49,901 nucleotides of DNA from Alphaproteobacteria bacterium UBA6149 (GCA_002423155.1 DIUV01000050.1:1-49901), one strand, 5' to 3'; positions 24,369-32,647 are shown, counted from the first letter of the stretch. The notes: generated by a model from the letters alone, not told the origin. Translations and numbers: made by a program.

Positions 24369-24558
24369 GGGCAACTTCACAAATCGTTAATTTCAACTCT
24401 TTTTACCAATCTCTCCCTTGTCATGCCGCTGAAGAGCGGCATCCATGTCTATCAATTAGCATATAAGCCAATGGCTTGGCGTGGATACCGCTCTTCAGCG
24501 GTATGACAAATGAGAGTTTTTTAATTAAACAACAAAGTAACGATTTATGAAATAGCTC
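24369..24558. repeat. Palindromic element of the GGCGATTTCA family, diverged copy
   Basis: Left arm starts GGGCAACTTCACAAATCGTT. The right arm reads, as reverse complement, GAGCTATTTCATAAATCGTT. Between them an inverted pair of GTCAT-CCGCTGAAGAGCGG blocks encloses about 25 bp. The layout equals the element at 38532-38722, with more sequence decay. It occupies most of the 319-bp gap between the 23389 gene and gpsA; the remaining 24250-24368 shows only the promoter region of the 23389 gene. Confidence 0.7.
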
Positions 24559-24568
24559 TGACATTCCC

Positions 24569-25567
24569 CTAACGCCCCTCCGCCCCCAACGGGCGCGACA
24601 ACAACTCGGCAATCCCCTCTTCCACACTCATTTTTCCGCGTAACATGTGATGCACGGCTTCGCAAATAGGCATAGAAACCCCCAGTTTTATGGATAAATC
24701 ATAGACTGAGTCAGCAGTGGCAATACCTTCTGCCAATCCGCGGATTTGGTTAGTTATTGCTTCTCGCGGGTTTTTTCCTTGAGCGACGGCGATGCCAAGG
24801 GACATGTTGCGAGATTGGGTGCTAGAACAAGTCAGGGTTAAATCACCCACGCCCGAAAGCCCAGTTAGAGTTTCCGCCCGTCCACCTTTTACCACCGCGA
24901 GGCGAATCATTTCGGCTAATCCGCGAGTGATGATAGCGGCGCGAGCATTTTCGCCCAGTTGATAACCTTGGGCGATGCCGCAGGCAATGGCGATGACGTT
25001 TTTTACCGCGCCGCCAATTTGCACACCAATAATATCATCCGACAAATAAGGGCGAAAAGCACGCCCGCCGATGGCATCCATCAAACGTTCGCCCAAAACC
25101 GCATCTTCGCAGGCAATGGTAGTGGCGGTTGGCAAGCCTTGGGCAGCTTCAAGAGCAAAATTTGGACCCGAGAGTATGGCAACAGGGTTGGCGGGTAGCG
25201 TGCTTTTTACTACCTCGCTCATCAACGCTAAACTGCCGCGTTCTACTCCTTTAGTGCATAAAACCAAGGGGATAGTTGGTTCTAATGAGTCCGACAAAGA
25301 TATGCATAAAGTGCGTAAAGATTGCGAAGGAATCACCAGCATCAACATATCGCACTTACTAACTTCTTGTAGATTTGTGCTGATTTCAATAGATGGATCC
25401 AGAAATATCCCCGGTAAATACACTTCATTCACCCGTTTTTCCCGCATGGTCTCAGCCGCCTGCTCATTACGCGACCACAACATAACCTTGCTACCCGCCC
25501 GATTAGCCACCACCGACAACGCCGTACCCCACGCGCCCGCGCCAATTATTCCCAGTCTATTTTGCAT
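24569..25567 (-). CDS. gpsA: Glycerol-3-phosphate dehydrogenase [NAD(P)+]
   Basis: A 332-residue enzyme that reduces dihydroxyacetone phosphate to sn-glycerol 3-phosphate for phospholipid synthesis. The N-terminal dinucleotide motif is LGIIGAGAWGTALSVVANRA. Family motifs include LSGPNFALEAAQGLPTA, GVQIGGAVKNVIAIACGIAQ (catalytic lysine) and LTGLSGVGDLTLTCSSTQSR. C-terminal helices end in GIAELLSRPLGAEGR. It lies 14 nt downstream of ileS on the same strand and is probably co-transcribed. Confidence 0.97.
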   Translation of the reverse strand: MQNRLGIIGAGAWGTALSVVANRAGSKVMLWSRNEQAAETMREKRVNEVYLPGIFLDPSIEISTNLQEVSKCDMLMLVIPSQSLRTLCISLSDSLEPTIPLVLCTKGVERGSLALMSEVVKSTLPANPVAILSGPNFALEAAQGLPTATTIACEDAVLGERLMDAIGGRAFRPYLSDDIIGVQIGGAVKNVIAIACGIAQGYQLGENARAAIITRGLAEMIRLAVVKGGRAETLTGLSGVGDLTLTCSSTQSRNMSLGIAVAQGKNPREAITNQIRGLAEGIATADSVYDLSIKLGVSMPICEAVHHMLRGKMSVEEGIAELLSRPLGAEGR

Positions 25568-25581
25568 GTTTTTTCTGATAT

Positions 25582-28500
25582 TTATATTTTACTCAAAGCA
25601 AGCAACAAAGCTTCCCCTTCTAAATTTAACTCAAAAATTTTGTCACCAATTGCAACGCCACATTCAATAATATCCGCCAGAACTTGTTGGGCAATAAAAT
25701 CATGATAAGCTCGCACAGCCGTCTCCACTCCAGCCCCAGCCTTTAGGCTCACCTTAATACGATCCGTAATATCCAACCCTGCATCTTTGCGTGCCTGTTG
25801 CACCATGCGCACCACATCTCTGGCGATGCCTTCTTGAGCGAGTTCAGCAGTTATATTAATGTCTAAAACCACCAAGCCATCTTGTGCAGGCAACGCCCCT
25901 GCCCCTTGTTTTATTTTGGGCTCTAGGGCTAGTTCATATTCTTCGGGCAATAAATCTTCGCCTGATACATTCAGCACCCCATTTTTCATCTCCCAAGCGC
26001 CATTTTTGGCATTGTTGGCTACTTCTTTCATTTTTCCGCCCAGGCGTTTACCTGCGATGGGGAAAGAGATTTTCAGGCGTTTATCTGCCACTTGTTCTAA
26101 ATTTTGGGAGAAATTTACTTGTTTGATGTTGGTTTCATCCTCTATCACGCTGCTATAATAAGCGATGTTATCATGAAGCGTTGCCCCATAGCAGGTAAGC
26201 AGCGCCAGTGGTTGACGAATACGGATATTTTCTTCATTGCGGATGGCATGCGCTACGTTACAAATTTCGCGTACCCTATCCATATCGCTCAACAGATTTT
26301 TATCTTCCGCCAGATTGTTTAGTTCTGTGGGGAAATCTTGCAAATGCACGCTTGCACTCGCAGTCCATTTTCCGTTCGCGGTTAGTCCTAAAAATACTTG
26401 TTCGCTCAGCAAGGGCAGCAAAGGTGCAGCAGCGCGGCAAAGCACATGCAGCACGGTGTATAAAATATCATAAGCGGCTTGTTTATCCGCATCGACTTCT
26501 TTTTTCCAAAATCTGGGGCGGGAACGGCGGATATACCAATTATTCAACACTTCCAAGAAGTTAGTAATGGCAACGCAAGCAGCAGGCGTGTCATAGCCAT
26601 CAAGCGCCACTTGCACGGCTTGCGCCATTGTGCCACATTTCGCCAAGATATACGCATCCATGGGGTTTTGTGCTTGGGTTACAAACTCAGCCCGCACCCC
26701 ATCTGCATTGGCATACATGGAAAAGAAATTATACGCATTCCACAAAGGCTTAATATAAAGCCGCACTGCATCGCGAATAAATGCGCCTTCTTTGTCAATA
26801 TACAACTCCGCGCCGCGCATGATGGGTGAGGACATCATAAACCAGCGCAGCGCATCTGCTCCATATTGGTCAAACAATAACAAAGGATCAGGGTAATTAT
26901 TCAACCGCTTCGAGAGTTTTTGCCCTTCAGCATCGAGCACCACCCCATGACAAATACAGTTCAAAAATGGTGGTTTATCAAACAACGCCGTACCCAGCAC
27001 CATCAGAGTATAAAACCAACCCCGAGTTTGTGCTTGATATTCCACAATAAAATCAGCTGGGTAGTTTTTCTCAAACTTTTCTTTGTTCTCAAACGGATAA
27101 TGCAATTGCGCATAAGGCATAGAGCCTGACTCAAACCAGCAATCAAAAACATCTTCCACCCGCGTGATAGTATATTCAGAGTTTAGCGGATCTGGTTTAG
27201 TTAAATTATCAATAAATGGACGATGTAAATCCTCCACTTTCTCACCAAAAAACGCTTCTAACTCTTTGATAGAACCAAAAACATAAATCTCTTTATTAGC
27301 AGGGTTGTTACTTTTCCACACCGGTATCGGGCAACCCCAGAAACGATTGCGCGAAATTGACCAATCACGAGCATTTTCCAACCATTTGCCGAATAATCCA
27401 TCTTTTATATGGCCAGGAATCCAGTGAATCTGCTGGTTTAACTCTACCATGCGATCACGGAATTTAGTTACCTCCACATACCAACTAGGCACAGCTTTAT
27501 AAATCAGCGGCTTATCGGTGCGCCAGCAATGCGGGTAATTATGCTCATAATCATCCTGTTTGATTAATTTCCCAGTTTCTTTCAACCAAGTGATAATCCG
27601 CAAATTCGCCAAGCCATATTTTTGCAATTGTGCTTCTGTGTAGGGTTCTTGCTCGTCTTTGCGTATATCCGCAATCACGTTTAACCCACGCAAACGAAGG
27701 TTAGGCAAATCATAAATTTCATCCGTATATTTCCCCGCATTATCCACCGGGCAAATGATTGCTATATTATTATTCTCACAAACGCGCTGGTCATCCTCCC
27801 CAAATCCGGGAGCCATGTGGACAACACCCGTTCCCGAACCTGCTTCGATAAAATCACTACCATCTAACACACGGAAAGCATTTTGTTCGGCAAAATAAGG
27901 CATTAATGGTTGATATCGCAACCCAATCAACTGCCCACCAGAAATTTTATCATCCGCATATTCCGCTGAAATATAGCAATTATTTTCCTTTAATTCACAG
28001 CCATATTCAATATCTTTGCTCACCGCCAGCCCTAAATTACTCGGCAAAGTCCAAGGAGTCGTCGTCCACGCCAGCAAATAATATTTTTGCGCTTGCGGCG
28101 CACCCACAGGTGCTTGGGCCAACTCAAAAGCCACCGTAACCGCTTTATCAGTACGATTACGATAAGCATTATCCAGCCGCGTTTCAAAGTTAGAAAGTGG
28201 GGTCTCCGCTGCCCAGCTATAGGGCATCACCCGGTAAGATTCATAAAGCAAGCCTTTGTTATGCAATTCTTTAAACGCCCAGATGACCGATTCCATATAA
28301 CCCACATCCATGGTTTTATAATCATCTTGAAAATCCACCCAGCGCGCCTGCGCATTAACATATTTCTCCCACTCACCCGTATATTTCATTACCGAAGAAC
28401 GGCAATAATTATTAAACTCCGCAATCCCATAATCCATAATCTGCTGACGACCAGAGATATTTAGCTCTTTTTCCGCGCCCATTTCTGCGGGCAACCCGTG

Positions 28501-28770
28501 GCAATCCCAGCCAAACCGCCGCTCCACCCGTTTTCCCCGCATCGTCTGATAACGCGCAAACAAATCCTTCACATACCCAGTCAGCAAATGCCCATAATGC
28601 GGCAAACCATTGGCAAAAGGCGGACCATCGTAAAAAACGAAATCTTTTTCGCCATTACGGTGGGCTACGGAAGAGGCAAACACCTGTTTTTCCTGCCAAA
28701 ATTTTAGCACTTGCTTTTCTAAAGCGACAAAATCGGGATTGGGGTCGGTTTTGGGATAGTTTGGTTGCAT
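25582..28770 (-). CDS. ileS: Isoleucyl-tRNA synthetase, long type 2 (eukaryote-like)
   Basis: A 1062-residue class I synthetase. The HIGH motif is HYGH at 58-61 (ANGLPHYGHLL) and the KMSKS motif is KLSKR at 618-622. The editing CP1 domain (about 200-400) carries LAWTTTPWTLPSNLGLAV and VVHMAPGFGEDDQR. The length, HYGH/KLSKR signature and C-terminal half match IleS2, the eukaryote-like form described as intrinsically mupirocin-tolerant and found in Rickettsiales, Chlamydiae and some other bacteria. The usual bacterial IleS1 is about 930 residues with a C-terminal zinc finger, which is absent here. First gene of an ileS-gpsA unit. Confidence 0.96.
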   Translation of the reverse strand: MQPNYPKTDPNPDFVALEKQVLKFWQEKQVFASSVAHRNGEKDFVFYDGPPFANGLPHYGHLLTGYVKDLFARYQTMRGKRVERRFGWDCHGLPAEMGAEKELNISGRQQIMDYGIAEFNNYCRSSVMKYTGEWEKYVNAQARWVDFQDDYKTMDVGYMESVIWAFKELHNKGLLYESYRVMPYSWAAETPLSNFETRLDNAYRNRTDKAVTVAFELAQAPVGAPQAQKYYLLAWTTTPWTLPSNLGLAVSKDIEYGCELKENNCYISAEYADDKISGGQLIGLRYQPLMPYFAEQNAFRVLDGSDFIEAGSGTGVVHMAPGFGEDDQRVCENNNIAIICPVDNAGKYTDEIYDLPNLRLRGLNVIADIRKDEQEPYTEAQLQKYGLANLRIITWLKETGKLIKQDDYEHNYPHCWRTDKPLIYKAVPSWYVEVTKFRDRMVELNQQIHWIPGHIKDGLFGKWLENARDWSISRNRFWGCPIPVWKSNNPANKEIYVFGSIKELEAFFGEKVEDLHRPFIDNLTKPDPLNSEYTITRVEDVFDCWFESGSMPYAQLHYPFENKEKFEKNYPADFIVEYQAQTRGWFYTLMVLGTALFDKPPFLNCICHGVVLDAEGQKLSKRLNNYPDPLLLFDQYGADALRWFMMSSPIMRGAELYIDKEGAFIRDAVRLYIKPLWNAYNFFSMYANADGVRAEFVTQAQNPMDAYILAKCGTMAQAVQVALDGYDTPAACVAITNFLEVLNNWYIRRSRPRFWKKEVDADKQAAYDILYTVLHVLCRAAAPLLPLLSEQVFLGLTANGKWTASASVHLQDFPTELNNLAEDKNLLSDMDRVREICNVAHAIRNEENIRIRQPLALLTCYGATLHDNIAYYSSVIEDETNIKQVNFSQNLEQVADKRLKISFPIAGKRLGGKMKEVANNAKNGAWEMKNGVLNVSGEDLLPEEYELALEPKIKQGAGALPAQDGLVVLDINITAELAQEGIARDVVRMVQQARKDAGLDITDRIKVSLKAGAGVETAVRAYHDFIAQQVLADIIECGVAIGDKIFELNLEGEALLLALSKI

Positions 28771-28800
28771 GTTTTTTTAAGTCCTAAAAATTTTAGGCTC

Positions 28801-28830
28801 AAAGATAATCTGGGAAATAAGCTCAAGCAA
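28801..28830. repeat. Direct repeat flanking the AAA-ATPase gene, left copy
   Basis: Thirty bases, beginning AAAGATAATCTGGG, recur at 30281-30310 with 25 identities in the same orientation. The two copies bracket the AAA/DUF4143 gene, which suggests insertion or duplication. Confidence 0.5.
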
Positions 28831-28877
28831 GTGTTAAACAAACACCCCATAGCCAATTAAACAACACCCCAACATAT

Positions 28878-28916
28878 ACCTTGCAATTTCGGAATTACAT
28901 TCCTATAATGCAAGGT
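28878..28916. promoter_or_regulatory. 39-bp dyad covering the start of the AAA-ATPase gene
   Basis: ACCTTGCA (28878-28885) mirrors TGCAAGGT (28909-28916) and GGAAT (28891-28895) mirrors ATTCC (28899-28903), all about a common centre at 28897. The ATG at 28908 lies in the right arm. It could be an operator or an RNA hairpin controlling translation of the next gene. Confidence 0.6.
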
Positions 28917-30086
28917 ATGCTAACACGATGGATAACCCCCAAACTAAAACAAAGCATGGCGCACGCGCCAGCTGTTGCTTTGCTTGGTGCGCGGCAAATT
29001 GGCAAAACCACGCTTGCGAAACAGATTGGGATGGAGACAAACTCTCTTTATCTGGATTTAGAATCGCCCGAAGATTTGCTCAAACTTAGTGACGCTACCA
29101 GTTTTTTTAATGCTCATAATGATAAATTGATTATTATTGACGAAATTCAGCGTGCGCCTGATTTATTTATGGTTTTACGTGGTGTTATTGATAAAAATCG
29201 GCAAAATGGTCAAAAATATAACCAATTCTTGCTGCTGGGTTCCGCCTCTATGGATTTACTTCGGCAATCATCCGAAAGCTTGGCAGGTCGCATCAGCTAC
29301 TTAGATATGGGTGGTTTGAATGTTTTAGAAACTGGGGAAGATACTAAAAATCTGTGGCTAAAAGGGGGTTTTCCTGAAAGTTATCTGGCAGAAAACGATG
29401 CTATTGCCATGAATTGGTTGGAAGATTTAATCCGCACTTATTTAGAGCGCGATGTGCCACAAATGGGCTTCAATGTTTCCGCCCCTAGGCTACGGCGTTT
29501 ATGGACGATGCTCGCGCATTTGCAAGGTGAGCCAATAAATTGTTCCAAATTAGGGGGAAATTTAGAGGTTGATGCAAAAACAATCAGCAATTACATAGAC
29601 ATACTAGAAAATCTGTTGTTAGTGCGAAGAATAGAACCTTGGCACGTAAATGTAAAAAAACGACTGGTTAAATCACCGCGTTATTATGTGCGCGATAGCG
29701 GAATTTTGCATCGTCTTCTGGGCATTTCCAACTATGATGTACTTCTCTCTAACCCCATATTAGGCAAAAGCTGGGAAGGGTTTGTTATTGAAAATATCTG
29801 CTCCGTTTTGCCTCGCCATGCGGAAATTTATTTTTATCGCACTGCGGCGGGCGCAGAAATTGACCTAGTAATAAAAATGCCCTCATCAGAAACTTGGGCA
29901 GTGGAAATAAAATATGGAGTAGCTCCCAAGATAAACAAACATTTTAGCCAAACTTGTAATGATATTGGCGCCACCAAAAAATATGTTGTATATGGCGGTA
30001 ATGATGAATTTCCTATTGGAAATGATGTAAATATTATATCTCTGAGTAAGATTATGGAAAAACTCTGTATAGTGCTTCCCCTTTAA
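28908..30086 (+). CDS. AAA-family ATPase with DUF4143 domain
   Basis: About 392 residues from the ATG at 28908 (28917 is also possible). The AAA_14 half has Walker A LLGARQIGKTTLAKQIG and Walker B LIIIDEIQRAPDLF. The DUF4143 half runs from about LERDVPQMGFNVSAPRLRRL, with a winged-helix-like SKLGGNLEVDAKTISNYIDI and the C-terminal AEIDLVIKMPSSETWAVEIK. The last segment resembles a PD-(D/E)xK-like nuclease core. This family is widespread, horizontally mobile and of unclear function, often near toxin-antitoxin or defence loci. The 39-bp dyad over the start is unusual. Confidence 0.9.
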   Translation: MQGMLTRWITPKLKQSMAHAPAVALLGARQIGKTTLAKQIGMETNSLYLDLESPEDLLKLSDATSFFNAHNDKLIIIDEIQRAPDLFMVLRGVIDKNRQNGQKYNQFLLLGSASMDLLRQSSESLAGRISYLDMGGLNVLETGEDTKNLWLKGGFPESYLAENDAIAMNWLEDLIRTYLERDVPQMGFNVSAPRLRRLWTMLAHLQGEPINCSKLGGNLEVDAKTISNYIDILENLLLVRRIEPWHVNVKKRLVKSPRYYVRDSGILHRLLGISNYDVLLSNPILGKSWEGFVIENICSVLPRHAEIYFYRTAAGAEIDLVIKMPSSETWAVEIKYGVAPKINKHFSQTCNDIGATKKYVVYGGNDEFPIGNDVNIISLSKIMEKLCIVLPL

Positions 30087-30115
30087 AATCGCACTAAATA
30101 AGAAGCACTATACAG
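30065..30115. repeat. 14-bp inverted repeat at the end of the AAA-ATPase gene
   Basis: CTGTATAGTGCTTC (30065-30078) lies in the last codons and GAAGCACTATACAG (30102-30115) in the 3' flank. Perfect 14-bp stem, 23-nt loop, no T-run. Beyond it GCCCACC/GGTGGGC (30129-30135 region and 30160-30166 region) forms a second stem. The 240-bp gap to 30327 otherwise holds only the right-hand direct repeat. Confidence 0.5.
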
Positions 30116-30280
30116 GCTTAGCGTAAGCAAGCCCACCGCCAATCTTATTTAAAAAAAGGTGGGCGGTGCGAAAATAAAGAAGAAACACTATATCTAGTAA
30201 TTTTGGATGAAACAATCAAACGCCCCAAAATTAGTTTTTACAGTCTAATTCATATTTACACCTAGATTTTTTTCTACTCT

Positions 30281-30310
30281 AAAGATAAGCTGCCAACTAA
30301 GCTAAAGCAA
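30281..30310. repeat. Direct repeat flanking the AAA-ATPase gene, right copy
   Basis: Begins AAAGATAAGCTGCC; 25 of 30 bases equal the copy at 28801-28830. It also lies just upstream of the PAS-like gene and could carry promoter-proximal signals shared with ileS. Confidence 0.5.
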
Positions 30311-30326
30311 TAGGAAAACTACCACT

Positions 30327-30800
30327 ATGGACGAAAAACGATTTGTTTCCCGACTTTCCAATTATTGGGAACGTTTAAGACTTACTAATCAATGGGAAGC
30401 CACGCGTGAACAAAAAATTTTACCCGACTATGCGCGGTTCAACACCGCCTCTATTGAGGATATATGGCAAAATTGTATTTTACTCCGTGAACAATCAAAA
30501 GCCCCAGAAGGCGAAAAAATTTATGTTTACAGCCATATTGGCAGTAAATTAAAAGATAATTTACCGCTACAATTGATAAATCAACCAGTTAATAATAGAA
30601 TGCGTGATGTTTTTGCCGCAGCCGCGGTAACCGATCAAGCGAGCGAGGCAATAAAAAGCAAAAAACCCATCGAAGATTTTGGGCAATTTATCAATAAAAA
30701 GAGTAAATTAGTAAAATATCGCTCATGTTTACTGCCCTTTGGCACGGAAGATGGCGACGTAACCCACATAGTTATTGGTGTAACCTGGAGAGATTTTTAG
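30327..30800 (+). CDS. PAS_5-like protein of alphaproteobacteria
   Basis: A 157-residue protein. It fits the alphaproteobacterial PAS_5 (PF07310) layout: an N-terminal NYWERLRLTNQWEATREQKI with the pattern of W-R-x-basic, a helix-strand core KSKLVKYRSCLLPFGTEDGD and the closing strand VTHIVIGVTWRDF. Proteins of this family are sensory or regulatory and of unknown ligand. It is the first gene of a two-gene unit; metC starts 4 nt after its stop. No transmembrane segment is present. Confidence 0.6.
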   Translation: MDEKRFVSRLSNYWERLRLTNQWEATREQKILPDYARFNTASIEDIWQNCILLREQSKAPEGEKIYVYSHIGSKLKDNLPLQLINQPVNNRMRDVFAAAAVTDQASEAIKSKKPIEDFGQFINKKSKLVKYRSCLLPFGTEDGDVTHIVIGVTWRDF

Positions 30801-30804
30801 GATC

Positions 30805-31989
30805 ATGAAACATATAGAAACTAAACTAACCCTTTTAGGGCGTGAACATTCTGAACATTTTGGTTGCGGATTCCCTTCTGTAAGCCCGCCTGTACATCGT
30901 GCATCTACCTTATTATTCCCTAATTTAGAAGCTTTTGACCAAGGCGAACAAGGCACTTATTCGCTCCCTACTTATGGCAGATTTGGCAACCCCACCCAAT
31001 GGGCATTAGAGAATGCTCTTTGTGAATTGAACAATGCTGACAAAGTGTTTTTATTTTCTTCTGGTTTATCTGCCATCACCAATAGTTTGCTCGGCTTGTT
31101 AGAACAAGGTGCCCACGCGCTGATTTCTGACAGTGTTTATGGTCCTACGCGCAAATTTTGTGATTATGAATTAAAACGTTACGGCGTAGAAATCACTTAT
31201 TACGATCCACGCATAGGGGCGAACATCAAAGATTTATTCCGCCCGAACACCAAATTAGTTTATTTAGAAAGCCCCGGTTCACTAACCTTTGAGGTGCAGG
31301 ATATAAGCGCGATAGCGCAAGCCGCACATGATATTGGCGCGGTAGTAGTATCGGACGATACTTGGGGAACGCCTTTATTTTTACAACCGCATGAACATGG
31401 GATAGATGTTTCCATTCAGGCGGTTACCAAATATATTTCCGGACATTCCGACCTTTTAATGGGTGCCGTCAGTGTAAAAAACACCGCTGCGGAGCAAATA
31501 ATGGAGCGCCTAGTGCGCCACACGGGTGATTGTGTAACTGCGGATAATTGCTACCTCGCCCTGCGCGGGTTGCGCACCTTAGCAGTACGCATGCAACATC
31601 ACCAAAAAACTGCCCTCGAAGTGGCTCACTGGCTACAAAACCGCCCCGAAGTGCTGCGCGTATTACACCCTGCGATGGACAGCCACCCGGACCATCAATT
31701 ATGGCAAAAACATTTCACCGGTGCATCAGGAGTATTTTCGGTGGAAATAAAACCCTGTAGCAAAAACGCACTAGCTGCCATGCTCGACCATTTAGAACTA
31801 CTAGGACTCGGCTTTTCTTGGGGCGGCTTCGAAAGCCTAATCATCCCCTTCCGCCCCGCTCTATTACGCACCGCCACTAGCTGGGCAAAGGATTCATTAG
31901 CATTACGCTTAAATATTGGGCTAGAACATGCGGATGATTTGATTGCAGATTTGGAAGCTGGATTTCGAAGAATGAAGAATGTGGGTTGA
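30805..31989 (+). CDS. metC: Cystathionine beta-lyase
   Basis: A 394-residue PLP enzyme of the Cys/Met metabolism family. It cleaves cystathionine to homocysteine, pyruvate and ammonia in methionine synthesis. The PLP lysine is in AVTKYISGHSDLLMGAV. The preceding aspartate is in VVVSDDTWGTPLFLQPHEHG, and YSLPTYGRFGNPTQWALENA is the conserved substrate loop. The GHSD sequence and the C-terminal WGGFESLIIPF favour MetC over MetB. Expression is probably linked to the upstream PAS-like gene. Confidence 0.93.
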   Translation: MKHIETKLTLLGREHSEHFGCGFPSVSPPVHRASTLLFPNLEAFDQGEQGTYSLPTYGRFGNPTQWALENALCELNNADKVFLFSSGLSAITNSLLGLLEQGAHALISDSVYGPTRKFCDYELKRYGVEITYYDPRIGANIKDLFRPNTKLVYLESPGSLTFEVQDISAIAQAAHDIGAVVVSDDTWGTPLFLQPHEHGIDVSIQAVTKYISGHSDLLMGAVSVKNTAAEQIMERLVRHTGDCVTADNCYLALRGLRTLAVRMQHHQKTALEVAHWLQNRPEVLRVLHPAMDSHPDHQLWQKHFTGASGVFSVEIKPCSKNALAAMLDHLELLGLGFSWGGFESLIIPFRPALLRTATSWAKDSLALRLNIGLEHADDLIADLEAGFRRMKNVG

Positions 31990-32027
31990 AACTCTACAAT
32001 TAAGATTAATCCGAATACGATGATAAA

Positions 32028-32423
32028 TTATTTTTCTGGTTTTATACGAGAATAGCGTTTTTCTAATTCTTCTAAGTCTTTATTTTGACCAATATCAGAT
32101 GTTTCAACATTATATGCTTTTTCTGCTGGCAAAAGCAATATTGTTTCTCCAACAACTAATTCTGGAACAGAATCATGTTTGAAAACAAAAATTTTATTAT
32201 TATGCTCTTTTTTATACACACTATAGACTAGTTTTCCTTCTGGTAAAACTGGCTGCTTAGAAAAAGACTTAATAGCTTCTTTTAAAAGCAATATAAAACT
32301 TGCACACACTATTGCTGTAGCAATAATCCAAATAAATTGAATCCATTCTGTTGATGTATGAAATTTATTTAGAAAATCAGCAATTATATTATATTGTTGA
32401 TAACTATAAATATTATTTTCCAT
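32028..32423 (-). CDS. Small single-pass membrane protein downstream of a structured RNA
   Basis: A 131-residue protein from the ATG at 32421-32423, chosen because GGAG lies 7 nt upstream. Residues about 25-47 form one transmembrane helix (WIQFIWIIATAIVCASFILL). The rest is cytosolic, with strands (GKLVYSVYKKEHNNKIFVFK, VPELVVGETILLLPAEKAYN) suggesting a small beta domain. No known family is recognised. Its start is only 22 nt from the terminal hairpin of the predicted RNA at 32446-32640, on the same strand, so RNA and ORF would be on one transcript. Confidence 0.65.
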   Translation of the reverse strand: MENNIYSYQQYNIIADFLNKFHTSTEWIQFIWIIATAIVCASFILLLKEAIKSFSKQPVLPEGKLVYSVYKKEHNNKIFVFKHDSVPELVVGETILLLPAEKAYNVETSDIGQNKDLEELEKRYSRIKPEK

Positions 32424-32445
32424 GCTCTTCTCCTGCTCGTTATTA

Positions 32446-32640
32446 ACCACCAGCAAAAGCTGGTGGTCGGGAGCTAGAACACTGCAAACAGACAGCTGCG
32501 CTGCCCTTTACCTTTTACGGCTGGACATACGGCAACACACCCCCGACCTTAAGAACAGGCAAGGGAGCATCATCGCGGCTGATACAAGCCGCTGTTTGAA
32601 GAGAGTTCTAATCTCCGAAGTCAGAACTGCCTGACTCCTA
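32446..32640 (-). ncRNA. Predicted structured RNA (omega-RNA-like or leader)
   Basis: A GC-rich segment in an AT-rich gap, with at least five helices on the minus strand: GGAGTCAG/CTGACTTC (32631-32638 with 32617-32624), GCGGCT/AGCCGC (32587-32592 with 32575-32580), a long-range GGTCGGG/CCCGACC (32542-32548 with 32465-32471), an inner GGCAGC/GCTGTC (32500-32505 with 32491-32496), and a terminal 9-bp hairpin ACCACCAGC/GCTGGTGGT (32446-32454 with 32459-32467) that competes with the long-range helix. No U-run follows. A -35/-10 pair precedes it. The open frames inside are not credible genes. The remaining 32641-32812 is the intergenic start region of the LysR gene. Confidence 0.5.
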
Positions 32641-32647
32641 TTCGTTC

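Noticed and set aside
25859..28707. Many plus-strand ORFs across ileS
   Set aside because: Antisense shadows of ileS with no ribosome-binding sites and no recognisable domains.
28881..28907. TTG start for the AAA/DUF4143 gene
   Set aside because: It lies in the left arm of the dyad and would add ten residues without family similarity; ATG 28908 or 28917 is better.
32422..32634. A 70-codon plus-strand ORF across the structured RNA
   Set aside because: It lies antisense to the predicted RNA, has no Shine-Dalgarno and shows no protein-like pattern; the inverted repeats explain the sequence better.
32446..32640. tmRNA, RNase P RNA, SRP RNA or 6S RNA
   Set aside because: None of the hallmark motifs (tmRNA tag ORF or tRNA-like ends, RNase P core, SRP GGAA tetraloop domain, or 6S central bubble) could be recognised.
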